This document shows, piece by piece, positions 1 through 10,532 of a stretch of DNA of 64,000 nucleotides. The DNA comes from Neoechinorhynchus agilis (taxonomy: Eukaryota > Acanthocephala). The first letter of the stretch is position 1. Each line of letters begins with the position of its first letter. The translations under genes and the position numbers were made by a program. Below the pieces are notes generated by a model. The model was not told the DNA's origin and did no database searches. It saw only the letters and a list, made by a program, of their open reading frames with translations. The DNA lies in the NCBI GenBank assembly GCA_051530055.1, contig CM121341.1, positions 7,936,001 through 8,000,000 on the forward strand. Direction: 5' to 3'.

Positions 1-80
1 GCAGCTCGGCACTCACTCTGCTCCAGGATGTCTCGAAGAAATTGATAGAAAAGACCGGAGACTCAAGAGCAGGCGTATTC

Positions 81-710
81 CTTCGACAAAATATCTCGCT
101 GGCGGTACAATGAGGCAATGCTGTCAGCGTGATGGCGACGGTCGAGGAAGGATAAAAGCTGGAATTCGGCGGGAGGTGGTGAGTGTGCTTCAAACAGATT
201 GTTTGAATTGTTAAAAATTTTGACAAAAAGCAGAAAAATCGAATTACCAATATTGACAAAATATCTCGCTGCCAGTACAACGAGGCAATGCTGCCAGCGT
301 GATGGTGACGGTCGAGGAAGGACAAAAGCTGGAATTCGGCGGGAGGTGGTGGGTGTGCTTCAAAAAGATTGTTTGAATTGTTAAAAATTTTGACAAAAAG
401 CAGAAAAATCGAATTACCAATATTGACAAAATATCTCGCTGCCAGTACAACGAGGCAATGCTGAGCGTGATGGTGACGGTCGAGGAAGGACAAAAGAAAT
501 TTTGACAAAAAGCAGAAAAATCGAATTACCAATATTGACAAAATATCTCGCTGCCAGTACAACGAGGCAATGCTGCCAGCGTGATGGCGACGGTCGAGGA
601 AGGACAAAAGCTGGAATTCGGCGGGAGGTGGTTGGTGTGCTTCAAACAGATTGTTTGAATTATTAAAATTTTTGACAAAAAGCAGAAAAATCGAATTACC
701 GATATTGACA
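81..710. repeat. Tandem array, ~170-bp unit, 4 copies
   Basis: The phrase around aaaatatctcgct recurs at about 88, 258, 428 and 540. The first two steps are 170 bp and the last is shortened to about 112 bp by an internal loss. Each unit contains a GC-richer block (around ggaattcggcgggaggtgg) followed by an AT-rich block ending in ttgacaaaaagcag. Short reading frames on both strands repeat with the unit and are not genes. No link to a gene is visible. Confidence 0.9.
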
Positions 711-851
711 CTTGATCTAAGTTGTTCTGCATAACACGATCCGATATCGATACTGACAATCCACGTTCCTAAATACGGCACTCCAAACTCATCTTTCCCT
801 CGGCAATCCGTCTTTACACCCATACACCACTGGTCTCCTAAATACTTACGA

Positions 852-1592
852 TTATTTATTCGTATTTGTGCTGCATTTCTGACCCTTTGATTTATGGACA
901 AGTATTCGTCGATATCGTGAATCAAACATTATTGCTTGTGGTGATTGCGCTCGTCGAGATTTCGCAGACCTTTCTTGCTGCGTAAATAAGAACCAAAAGA
1001 GTATGATAGCAACAATGAATGTGCAGTTAGTGATCCCACTTAGAGTTAAAACCGCCATTATCCCCCTTCTTTTCATGCCAACACTCGGTTGTGTTTACCT
1101 CGTCTAGAGCAGTATTGCTTTGCTTTCGAATGCCATTATACCAGCAATCTTTTTCATCTTCATCAAACTGTTGGAATTGGTAGTTCAATATTGCCGTCTC
1201 AAATGATAATGATTGATGGCAGCAACTTAATTTGCTCTGGTTCTCGTCTGTTGACTCCATTTTTCCGGATTCTAATGAGCGGCGTGGGGGAAAAATGAAA
1301 AGATGAGTGGGAGTTAATGAGAAATCCATTGTCATTCAACCCACCTACTTGTTGAGAAATGTCGACTGTTATTAATTCACTTTCGTCCTTTTCATTGGGA
1401 AATGATTATAGGATGTTCTTCAAATACTCCCTCCCGTCAACTTAGACTTACACTGCTCACATCAACGTAGATTTCATCAATATCGGAGGAGTCAGCGCAA
1501 TCAGACGAACTAATATCCTCATCAAAGGATGCACTAGTTTTTATTCGTTTAGATTTCCCTAAGATTGATATATCACTAAGTGAGTGAATCAT
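852..1592 (-). CDS. Unknown small acidic/basic protein, three-exon model
   Basis: I do not recognise a family. A minus-strand model reads from an ATG at 1592. Exon 1 is 1592-1454 (donor gtgtaagt), exon 2 is 1271-1099 (acceptor cattag, donor gaggtaaac), exon 3 is 977-852 (acceptor tttacgcag after a long pyrimidine tract). Phases agree and give about 145 residues. The N-terminal half is rich in Ser and Asp, with clusters such as DEDISSSDCADSSDIDE; the C-terminal 40 residues are basic. No signal peptide or domain is evident. A hydrophobic stretch that appears if the second intron is read through is only its pyrimidine tract. The gene faces away from the Polycomb gene at 1775 and the starts lie 182 bp apart. 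The exon 1 donor is the weakest point, because a better-looking gtaagt 2 bp later breaks the frame. Confidence 0.4.
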
Positions 1593-1774
1593 AGTGTCTT
1601 CTTATGCTGTTTAGACTCTGAGACAATGATTAACAGGAAAATGCAAGTCTCTACAAAGCAGTGCGTTGTTTTTGAAACTGATTGCGATTTCCAATGACCA
1701 CATCGCTCAATATCGATCGTCGCACCTACAGTAAAAAAAACGCAACATTCTGTCACTGAATCGCTATTTTAAAA
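1593..1774. promoter_or_regulatory. Short intergenic region between divergent genes
   Basis: The 182 bp between the ATG of the minus-strand gene and the ATG of the Polycomb gene must hold both 5' flanks, so a shared promoter is likely by position. I see an A-run near 1733-1741 and a tcgatcgtcg-type palindromic core near 1713, but no TATA box I would trust. This is inference from layout. Confidence 0.3.
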
Positions 1775-2296
1775 ATGACGAACTCAAAAAGAAGCAATAA
1801 CCGATCATCGTCATCAATCGATGACGGTATCTATAATGCTGAGCGCATTATAAAACATCGGTACCAGAATAACAAACTTCAATTTTTCATAAAATGGAAA
1901 GGATACGGAAAATCGTATAATACTTGGGAACCCGTGGACAACATCTTCTGTAATGAACTAATCGATGTCTACAACGACGAACTAGTGATAAAAGGAGAAC
2001 CGAGACTCCGGGTACGTGCTCGACGAATCAACCAGAATAGAGCTAAATCTGCGCGAAGATCCTCGTGTCTCGATAAGCGAACCAGTGAGGTTTCGTCTTC
2101 TGTTAATGAGAACTCGATTGCGCTTTCAGCCAATAGGAAACGAGGAAGGCCAACGTTCGCACAAAAAAGAATAGACAATATTATCACCCACTATGGATTC
2201 GATATGGTACCTCATATTAGAATCGTAGATGTTGAACGCAATGGTGTTTGTCAAACGTTCATCGAATGCGATAAACGTGAAGGATTCTTTATTTGA
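1775..2296 (+). CDS. Polycomb/CBX-type chromodomain protein, intronless copy
   Basis: This is a 173-residue reader of the PRC1 type, expected in the nucleus to bind trimethylated H3K27 and anchor PRC1. The chromodomain is at about residues 19-68. Its methyl-lysine cage aromatics are Y20, W41 and Y44; the last is W in Drosophila Pc and in the neighbour at 5625. The motif YNTWEP follows. An AT-hook-like RKRGRP is at 121-126. The C-terminal 29 residues (145-173), ending EGFF, match the Pc box, the RING1-binding segment of CBX2/4/6/7/8. HP1 is excluded because there is no chromoshadow domain. The start is the first ATG, after a stop-rich leader. The paralogue at 5625-6429 has a 49-bp intron just after the chromodomain that is absent here, so this may be a retrocopy or have lost the intron. 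Confidence 0.85.
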   Translation: MTNSKRSNNRSSSSIDDGIYNAERIIKHRYQNNKLQFFIKWKGYGKSYNTWEPVDNIFCNELIDVYNDELVIKGEPRLRVRARRINQNRAKSARRSSCLDKRTSEVSSSVNENSIALSANRKRGRPTFAQKRIDNIITHYGFDMVPHIRIVDVERNGVCQTFIECDKREGFFI

Positions 2297-2337
2297 GATT
2301 TTGAACAAAAAGATTGTGTGCTTGATTTGAAATAATC

Positions 2338-2600
2338 TTGAGGTATGGTAGTCCTTTTTTAAGAGCGTTCTTAAAACCTGTCACGGTTTCTCCATGGCGG
2401 CAGGGAAAACCGCTTTTATGGGATGCGACTTCAAAAAAGAGCCCCGGACGTTCAGCGGTCGTAGCTGAGGAACGAAAGCGTTCAAAATGGAGCCTTGGGA
2501 CCGTCAGCGCTCACTCTCCTCGACGATTTGGGACGAAGAGGATGACGGGGGAACCGCGCTCGAGAGTTGACGATCGCAATTTTTAAAAACCCGATAAAAG
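2338..2600. other. GC-rich block 3' of the Polycomb gene, unexplained
   Basis: Around 2390-2575 composition shifts to GC-rich inside an otherwise AT-rich region. It contains gagccccggacg and ends in a T-run (ttttt at 2580-2584) that could stop RNA polymerase III. Open frames here have no recognisable protein features. A structured non-coding RNA is possible, but I could not match conserved RNase P, RNase MRP, SRP or snRNA cores. It may simply be a 3' UTR. Confidence 0.25.
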
Positions 2601-4353
2601 CTAAAGTAGAAACGTTCATCGATGCATTTGTTGATTGCATTTGATCTTTGGCAAAACAACCCAAACTAATAATCGACGAAAAGTGCAATACTCTCAGAAA
2701 CTTTATTAATAAAATGCATTTTCTTACTAAATTCGATATTTGAACTTGTTAGGAAGATAGGAGGGTTTGTAGGTCTGATAAAGTCTTCAAACGAATAGTA
2801 ACAAATCTCGAATAGAAATAGGAGAGAACTTCCTGCCACAAAAAAACGGCTTTTAATGGTGCCAAATCGAGACACTCGAAGGAACGCTGCCAGTATACTG
2901 GCAACGTCAAGAAGTTCACAGGAATAAATTGTAATCGTTGTAAAAAAAAGTTACTTAAAATATATTTTCTTTGGGAAATAAGCGAACTTCACATAGATGA
3001 GTTTTTTCAAAAATCCTCTTTATCTAAAAAAATCGATTGTAGCCAGATTATCTCTTAAGATTAGATTGCAACCCTACAGACGTTTTCATAAACGTCGCGG
3101 CTCTTCGAAGAAGACGTTGCGTTCACATCAGACCTCAAATCATGGGCTAAAGTTGAATCAAAACGATCTAATTATAAACGGCGAGTGTAAGTGTATTTTC
3201 CTGGAAAGCTTTCATCGAAATCTCGAAAGGAGCTTACAAAGATCGATAATTTTGTTAGTTTCATCAATTAATTCCGGTTGATGTACTTGTCTTCAAAACA
3301 ATTGAAGTGCAAACAATCGGAATAAGTGATTTGATAGCCCAAAACGAGCTTCCATATCTCTTTTCCAAAGTCAATAAGATTGATTCTTCATAACAATGAC
3401 AGTCGCAATACAAGTCAAAAAACGGGAAGAGACAAGTATGAAATTTGTCTTACATTTTCGTTGTCATTTAGAAGAAAAACGCTATACATTCTCCAAACGA
3501 CAAATAACTACCCTGTTTATAAGAATGACATCGTTCCTTAAATTATCACAATTTCGAAGCGATTTGTTGACACTACAATCAGACGTCCATTAAATGACTC
3601 GAGAAACAATGAAGTTTTAAGATATCAATGCGATATCGTCTACAGGTATTGTTTTGCCTTCGTGGGGTTTTCTCTGGCTTGACGGTAAGATGATATTTGT
3701 GATGTTGTCGGGGATAAAATATCTAGACAGCCTAAACAAGATTGCGGCAATCATCTTCAAGCTGATATCTACAGGTATCACGACACCGATCAATTATGTG
3801 CTCAGAATCAGTTCTGGGCCATCGTTCGATGTCTAAAATTGTCTAAAAGATTGGCACCCTAGAGAATATAATGTAGTTCCACTACTGACTACCTAGACAT
3901 TCACCCCTTCAAATCTGTCTCTGAAGAATGAATTCTAATCTACTGAGAAATTCTTAGCGATGAAGAACATTAATGATCTAATCTCAAAAGAGTTTTTAAA
4001 TAGGAACTTTCAAGAGACCTGTAAAAATGTGGTACTTTGAGAGTTACATCAAAGGCTTTTTTTCATTGCTCCTCTATATTTACCCTCAGAAATTAGCAAT
4101 CTACTTTAATATTCAATGAAAAAATTATACTTGAATACTAGATTCTGGCTCTTCGATTTGCAACTGTTCAGCTTTAAACAAAATTTGAATAGACTGAAAT
4201 CCGTAATATTATTTAACTTCTTGATTGTAATCACATAAAATCTGTATGAACTATCAGCGATGGATAAAGTAGCGATGTTAGAAATCCTCTAATAAACACA
4301 AATCCTGACCGTCACGCCTTGACATTTCTCCTATGACCGATCTTTGTTTTAGA
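2601..4353. other. Intergenic, no supported gene
   Basis: AT-rich sequence with short reading frames only (for example 2997-3281), lacking family motifs, good start context or splice structure. A short duplication of the gatatctacaggtatt type occurs near 3635-3650 and 3765-3780. Nothing else stands out. Confidence 0.5.
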
Positions 4354-4800
4354 ATGCCAATGAAGGGAAACGAGAACACTCTTAAATTTCTAAGCCGCGA
4401 TCTTGTACATTGTGGAATCACCGATTTCATTCATATCTTGACGATTTATACCCATTTTCGATGAGACTGTGGCTCTCGAGTATAACAATTTTTGGTTAGC
4501 ATTGTCACCGAAGAGAAACGAGAGCATTTTTGAATTCCTAAGCCGCGATATTCTCAATTAAAGTATCATTTTCTTAGGTTTTGGAATATAAAGTATAACA
4601 ATTTTTGGTTAGCATTGTCACCGAAGAGAAACGAGAGCATTTTTGAATTCCTAAGCCGCGATATTCTCAATTAAAGTATCATTTTCTTAGGTTTTGGAAT
4701 ATAAAGTATAACAATTTTTGGTTAGCATTGTCACCGAAGAGAAACGAGAGCATTTTTGAATTCCTAAGCCGCGATATTCTCAATTAAAGTATCATTTTCT
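4354..4800. repeat. Tandem array, 113-bp unit, 3 close copies plus a diverged one
   Basis: Units start at 4480, 4593 and 4706 (gtataacaatttttgg) and are nearly identical. A diverged fourth unit precedes them at about 4354-4412, recognisable by gggaaacgagaacac and ctaagccgcgat. The pattern suggests recent amplification of an older segment. Confidence 0.9.
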
Positions 4801-4880
4801 ATTGTTGAATAATTGAAGGAATTTGATTGAATCCGATTGTTTAAAAGAACTTGTTCATATCTATTTATGTGTGTGTGTTC

Positions 4881-5090
4881 TTTTCTGATGACAGAATAAT
4901 AGATATCGATTTATTAATTCCCATTAAATTTGTTCCGTCTCGTCGGACTTCTTTAGGTTGTTTCGCAAGTTATTAAAGACACGATCAACATATTTCAAAA
5001 CTTGCGAAACAACCTGAAGAAGTCCGACGAGACGGACCAAATTTAATGGGAATTAATAAATCGATATCTATTATTCTGTCATCAGAAAAG
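4881..5090. repeat. Foldback (MITE-like) element, ~92-bp arms
   Basis: Arms 4881-4972 and 4999-5090 are reverse complements with very few mismatches, separated by about 26 bp. The arms contain ccgtctcgtcggacttc and ttgtttcgcaag. These occur again next to the array at 18.9-20.2 kb, and related text recurs in the array at 46.7-47.6 kb. There is no coding capacity, so this is a non-autonomous foldback element. Confidence 0.9.
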
Positions 5091-5624
5091 AGCATCAATA
5101 ATCCGATTGTTTTCGAAGGCCCAATGATGTTTTCAGCAATGGGATTTAAAAAGAGACATCCTTGAATTATTCCTCGGTGAACAAAAATAATTCAATCGTT
5201 TTATAGAAAAATTAAAGTACGTTTTATTTAGTGTTATTGTGTGAGAAATAGAATTTGAGCAGCATATTTCGAAGAAAAGACCTCGGGAGTTCTACTAGAG
5301 TACGCCACGAATCTATCGTCTCTCGGTACAACTGGTGGTGGTGGTATTTGGTATATGTCTGCGACGATGACAGTCAAAAATACGCATCGAAGCAAGATTC
5401 GTTTCTGAGCCTCCCTAGTCTCTTAGCACCATTGTCGCTTTCAGCACTAGCGTGTCAGAAATCGTTTTTCCAACAAAAGGAGAAGAAGGAGGCGGTGGTA
5501 GGTATAGTGAGTCAGTCTGTGGAATACATTATCACTACAAGTGGCAATTTAGAATATACACCTGGTTCACATTGTGTCCTGAAATCACCTACTTTCGCTT
5601 AGGAAAGTCCTTTTGTAAACGAAA

Positions 5625-6429
5625 ATGCCGAAAAGCAAAGGTCAAATCACGGAAAAGGAACTCCCTTCAACCACCGAGTCGTCATCGGTATCAATCGAAT
5701 CACATCCATTACCCCTACCTGCTGGAGTCTATGAAGTTGAACGGATAATTAAACATCGATACCGAAACGGAAAACTACAGTTTCATGTGAAATGGAAAGG
5801 ATGGAGTGCTTCCCACAATACTTGGGAGCCGGATGAAAATATTTTCTGCAGGCATATGATCGATTCCTATCGAGAAAAACTCGAACGAAAAGGTTAGACT
5901 TGTTTTTCTCTCCATAATGATCTATATTCACTGATCAATAGGGAAAACTCTGTATCGACAAAACGGACGAGGACGTCCTCCTTTATTTCGAAAGACGGAA
6001 AATGCCACCAGACGCTCCACACGTCTCAACGCACAACAGCCAATGAAACGTCCATTAGATCCTTTTGTGGACGACGATGAAGACGACGATGACACCAGTG
6101 CTACCGATGCCGATTTCCAATCACCGACTTCGAGTAGTCTATCGGACGAAACGACTACAAGTCCACCAGTCTCGGAATCCATTCAAGAACCAAATGAGGA
6201 AAAGTCAATAAGATCGTCATTACGCGAACCACCACCTCTTAAGATGAGTAAATCACAACTTCAAATGCGATCTCGGGGTCGACCTTCTCTGGCTCAGAAA
6301 CGAAAAGAAAGTATTATCAATTGTTATACGGAGAAACTATTACCTTTAATCAAAATAACCGATATAACCGTCAATGGAAGTACTTGTACGTTTATCGAGT
6401 GCAAAAAGCGAGAAGGATTCATTGAATGA
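5625..6429 (+). CDS. Polycomb/CBX-type chromodomain protein with AT-hooks
   Basis: This is a two-exon gene, join(5625..5892, 5942..6429), with a 49-bp GT-AG intron; it encodes 251 residues. The chromodomain spans about 35-84, with complete cage residues Y36, W57 and W60 and the motif HNTWEP. Two AT-hook-like motifs follow: GRGRPP at 98-103 and RGRPSL near 201. An acidic run lies at about 133-140. The C-terminus (about 223-251, ITDITVNG to EGF) matches the Pc box that binds RING1 in PRC1. By family it should read H3K27me3 and help compact chromatin; AT-hooks with a chromodomain and Pc box recall vertebrate CBX2. It is paralogous to 1775-2296. The start codon follows an untranslated stretch and lies in frame with the whole domain. 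The leader from about 5255 is open in other frames but has no features. Confidence 0.9.
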
Positions 6430-6830
6430 ATTTTGAACAAATGAAAGTGTATGACAATAACTTTGTTCTTAGTGCAAAATGAAGGAAAATTAGTGGTTTC
6501 TGAAGCTGATTGCGTGAAACCGTCCTCTAAAAAGCACAAATGCCATATTTTCGTCTTTTATCAACTGAAGCTTTTACAGAAACCGTGAGCTCGGTTCATC
6601 CTTCTCGATAATAAATTGCTTTCTAGAGTACCATTTCTTAATTCCTGTAAAATAGAGCAAAAACTGAGATTCACAGAATTACTCGCTTTCATTGTCTCGT
6701 ACAATTTTTTTTGCTTTAATAAAATATTCAGAATGCTTCAATATGAAATCACCATCCTTTTAATCAGACATTTTAAAACACTGATTTTTGAGCTGATTGA
6801 AGGCCTCTTTATTGTGTATCCTCATGTATA

Positions 6831-7118
6831 TGGTTTTTGATTTTTTAGACGTTGAGGGACACACAATCTTTTATTGAATCCGATATATCGGCGCCTCACG
6901 CCTTCTTCAGGTTCCTTGATACTCTAAAACACACAAAGGGAGTTCACAAGAGGTCCATGCTCCCTGTCAATTTGGGATTATCTCGTTCGAAACACATCTC
7001 CGAAGAAATATAACCTTTTGTTCACTTTCGAACGAGATAATCCCAAATTGACAGGGAGCATCGGATTCAATAAAAGATTGTGTGTGTGTCCCTCAACGTC
7101 TAAAAAATCAAAAACCAC
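6831..7118. repeat. Nested foldback element
   Basis: Outer arms 6831-6884 and 7060-7118 are reverse complements (ttgattttttagacgttgag). Inside them a second pair, 6956-6993 and 7027-7061, is also complementary (ctgtcaatttgggattatc). The middle of the left side (6885-6955) has no partner, so the element is a partly deleted or composite hairpin. Confidence 0.85.
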
Positions 7119-7400
7119 TGATTTTTGAGATCGATTTGGGAATGACAGTTACTGTTAAGAACAATAACGACACTCTATGCTGCAAAAAGGAAATTGGTTA
7201 AATTCGATATTTCGGAAGCACATTTGCTTAAAAAAACTTTAAGCAACCTTGATAAAAGCGTACGAGATTGTGCCTCGCCGAAAACAATCAGATTTAACCA
7301 AAAATCCTTAATAGATTTTGACAACTTGTAGATCCAATTGCTTAGACGTTGTCACGTTCCGCTCAAAAATAAACTCTTCAATATTTAATACTTAACAATT

Positions 7401-7459
7401 TGGTTGTTTTCTGGCGAAGAAATTAAAATCATTTTAATTTCTTCGCCAGAATGCAACCA
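7401..7459. repeat. Short palindromic element of a dispersed foldback family
   Basis: An almost perfect palindrome is built from tggttgttttctggcgaag and its complement. The same motif, in the form aatttcttcgtgccag, recurs near 26720, 55645, 55795 and 56015, and the companion text gagattgtgcctcg lies at about 7262. It is a terminal fragment of a dispersed element. Confidence 0.75.
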
Positions 7460-7940
7460 ATTAAGAACAATTAAATCTTCAAACACAAGTTTGTTGTTTA
7501 GTGCAATCCGCAAGATCAATTTTTGTTTTCCCCGTTTTTATTCACTCGCAAGCACTTCAAACACTTTGGCGAAAATTATAAACAGTCCAACGAATGCAAT
7601 CAATATATTGAAAAAGACAATATCGTTGCTTTCACGTCTCGTCCACGCCGCCACCAGGCAATTATTAAAAAAAGAACGCAAAATAAGCTACGTATGCAAA
7701 CTTAGCCATTAGACCAAGTTTCGAATCGATTTGGAACAAGATTAGATAAAGCACCAACGCGGCTGCAAGAACAAATCACCAAATAGTACATTACTTGAAG
7801 CCTTCCACAAATACATTGACGATCCGACTACCAAGTGAAGGGCCTTGCTAATGAACAAACGAAAAAGAGCGCCCTCATCAGTATAACTTTAGATAATTTA
7901 ATTTGACAAATACGACCATTGCACAGCCTCACACATCTTT
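7460..7940. other. Intergenic, nothing supported
   Basis: AT-rich sequence with overlapping short frames at 7404-7712 that have no family signature. No splice-bounded exon could be supported. Confidence 0.4.
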
Positions 7941-9275
7941 AATTACTACCTAATTAAGACGGACGAAGATCTTTAATTGGAATTAAATTGGTCCATCGGG
8001 ACGGTCCGAAAATTTGAGCTCAGATTCTCGATATGACTATCAGAGTTTCTTGAGTTCTTCGTGTCGGAATGTCCATTGAAACAATTTTAAAGAATTTCTT
8101 AATTTCTACCTAATTAAGACGGACGAAGATCTTTAATTGGAATTAAATTGGTCAATCGGGACGGTCCGAAAATATGAGCTCAGATTCTCGATATGACTAT
8201 CAGAGTTTCTTGAGTTCTTCGTGTCGGAATGTCCATTTAAACAATTTTAAAGAATTTCTTAATTTCTACCTAATTAAGACGGACGAAGATCTTTAATTGG
8301 AATTAAATTGGTCAATCGGGACGGTCCGAAAATTTGAGCTCAGATTCTCGATATGACTATCAGAGTTTCTTGAGTTCTTCGTGTCGGAATGTCCATTTAA
8401 ACAATTTTAAAGAATTTCTTAATTTCTACCTAATTAAGACGGACGAAGATCTTTAATTGGAATTAAATTGGTCAATCGGGACGGTCCGAAAATATGAGCT
8501 CAGATTCTCGATATGACTATCAGGGTTTCTTGAGTTATCGGTCGGAATGTCCATTTAAACAATTTTAAAGAATTTCTTAATTTCTACCTAATTAAGACGG
8601 ACGAAGATCTTTAATTGGAATTAAATTGGTCAATCGGGACGGTCCGAAAATATGAGCTCAGATTCTCGATATGACTATCAGGGTTTCTTGAGTTATTCGT
8701 GTCGGAATGTCCATTTAAACAATTTTAAAGAATTTCTTAATTTCTACCTAATTAAGACGGACGAAGATCTTTAATTGGAATTAAATTGGTCAATCGGGAC
8801 GGTCCGAAAATATGAGCTCAGATTCTCGATATGACTATCAGGTTTCTTGAGTTATTCGGTCGAATGTCCATTGAAACAATTTTAAAGAATTTCTTAATTT
8901 CTACCTAATTAAGACGGACGAAGATCTTTAATTGGAATTAAATTGGTCAATCGGGACGGTCCGAAAATATGAGCTCAGATTCTCGATATGACTATCAGCG
9001 TTTCTTGAGTTATTCGTGTCGGAATGTCCATTGAAACAATTTTAAAGAATTTCTTAATTACTGCCTAATTAAGACGGACGAAGATCTTTAATTGGAATTA
9101 AATTGGTCAATCGGGACGGTCCGAAAATATGAGCTCAGATTCTCGATATGACTATCAGCGTTTCTTGAGTTATTCGTGTCGCAATGTCCATTGAAACAAT
9201 TTTAAAGAATTCCTTAATTACTGCCTAATTAAGACGGACGAAGATCTTTAATTGGAATTAAATTAGCAGGACGGA
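7941..9275. repeat. Tandem array, 160-bp unit, 9 copies
   Basis: The phrase taattaagacggacgaagat starts at 7951, 8111, 8271, 8431, 8589, 8749, 8906, 9066 and 9226. Steps are 160 bp apart from losses of 2 and 3 bp. Inside the unit, ctttaattggaattaaatt is itself a partial palindrome. The array stops about 120 bp before the phosphoglycerate mutase start, so it could lie in that gene's 5' intron or promoter, but no splice site proves this. Confidence 0.95.
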
Positions 9276-9392
9276 CCAAAATGAGCCATTGAAAACGACG
9301 AACACTTGGAGCCGGAATCCTTGTATGGAAGAGATAAAAAACGAAAGAACGATTTGTATCATTGGTAGGAGATAATTCTGGTAAACTCACGG

Positions 9393-10130
9393 ATGTCTTC
9401 AATACCATTAAATTCGTTTTTGCAGAATGGGGACGTTACAGCCAATAAGAGTGAGGATATTTTAAGCTTCGAAGATTCGTCCAGTTATTTGATATTGGTC
9501 CGGCATGCCCAATCGGAATACAATGAATCTAATCGATGGACTGGTTGGCACGATCCACCTTTAACTGAAACTGGCCGTCTAATGAGTTACAGTGCAGGGA
9601 AAGCATTTGCGAAACTCGGACTGCGTCGGGCTGACTCCATCTACACGAGCCAACTGAAAAGAACGATTCAAACATCTCATTGGTTTTGTTCTGCTCTTGA
9701 TTTGCTATGGCTTCCGACGTTCAGTTGTTCTCAATTTAATGAACGAGCGCTTGGATCGCTTCAAGGGACCTTCTACGAGGAAATGGACGACGAAGCTCTA
9801 CCGAAAGAGAGATTAAATGATGATCCTAACAAGAACCTTTATCCTGGTTTCGTGGATCTCAATTCCCCAAATGGACTCAGTGAGTCTAATGATGAGTTTG
9901 AGAAACGGGTCGCCTATGGCCTATCAGAGTTTGTGATTCCTGATCTCGTTCAAGGTCGTAATGTCATTCTATTTGGTCATAGTTGTACCATCCGGAGTAT
10001 TTGTCGCCTATTCTGTGTGGATCAGGAAGGTTTAAAGAAGATTGGGAACTGCGATTTCATTTTGCTTTGGTTCCGCAAAGGTTCTATGCGTCCGGGTAAA
10101 GTTTTAATTGCTATGGTAGGCGAGGAATGA
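9393..10130 (+). CDS. Cofactor-dependent phosphoglycerate mutase family protein
   Basis: This 245-residue, single-exon protein has the length of dPGM, which interconverts 3- and 2-phosphoglycerate through a phosphohistidine in the cytosol. The phosphohistidine motif is LVRHAQSEYN (R37, H38), where most family members have LVRHGES. GWHDPPLTETG follows at 51-61, SQLKRTIQT with R90 at 86-94, NERALGSLQG with E117 at 116-125, and FGHSCTIRS with H196 at 194-202. All five core catalytic positions are therefore present. Two motifs are odd: NERHYG is replaced by NERALG, and the second motif is GHS rather than the usual AHGNS. An N-terminal extension of about 25 residues precedes the domain. It could be a genuine glycolytic mutase or a diverged phosphatase of the same superfamily; length and GWHD favour dPGM. 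Confidence 0.85.
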   Translation: MSSIPLNSFLQNGDVTANKSEDILSFEDSSSYLILVRHAQSEYNESNRWTGWHDPPLTETGRLMSYSAGKAFAKLGLRRADSIYTSQLKRTIQTSHWFCSALDLLWLPTFSCSQFNERALGSLQGTFYEEMDDEALPKERLNDDPNKNLYPGFVDLNSPNGLSESNDEFEKRVAYGLSEFVIPDLVQGRNVILFGHSCTIRSICRLFCVDQEGLKKIGNCDFILLWFRKGSMRPGKVLIAMVGEE

Positions 10131-10223
10131 TGTTCACGGCGAGATCGTGCAAACGTTTTATTCAACAAGTGTCTTTGCGAGGAAAAAGGTTCCGAATCTC
10201 GTTTGTGGGTGTGGCATTGCTAT

Positions 10224-10319
10224 TTAAGAATCCAGGATCAGAGAATAGTCCTTTAATGCATCCTTGCAGATATTTTTGACAAATACATCTTCGTAATCAA
10301 GTTGTCCGCTGTTATCCAT
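10224..10319 (-). CDS. Possible short gene or last exon with an EF-hand-like loop
   Basis: From the ATG at 10319 the minus strand reads 31 codons to a stop at 10224, including DNSGQLDYED. This resembles positions 3-12 of an EF-hand loop, but without a clear acidic residue at position 1. The codon before the ATG is preceded by tttttag, so this may be a final exon rather than a complete gene. Partner exons upstream on the minus strand would lie across the 174-bp array and could not be joined in phase. Weakly supported. Confidence 0.2.
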   Translation of the reverse strand: MDNSGQLDYEDVFVKNICKDALKDYSLILDS

Positions 10320-10532
10320 CGCTAAAAATGAAACTTCAATCGGAAGTTGGATTCAAAAATGGGCCAATACAAACGATCACAAAATCATTTTGGTGCAATG
10401 ACCGAAAATAACAACTGATCTAAATCGCTCTTTGTAGAATTCGACTTTCTAATCACCGATATTAAAAGTCAAAAATAACTACCATTTGTTCAGAACTTTC
10501 AAGAGAAAGGTAAGTTTTTTGAAGGTTCATAA

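Noticed and set aside
978-1076. Membrane segment in the minus-strand gene near 1 kb
   Set aside because: The hydrophobic residues come from a pyrimidine-rich intron end; the in-phase splice from 1099 to 977 removes it.
2425-2460. RNase MRP/P RNA core (resemblance of gagccccggac to the conserved gaaagtccccggac)
   Set aside because: Only one short stretch resembles it and it lacks the exact gaaagt start; no other conserved element was found.
2997-3281. 94-codon open frame
   Set aside because: Composition is Lys/Arg/Ser-rich as expected from AT-rich DNA; no motif, no splice structure, no neighbouring support.
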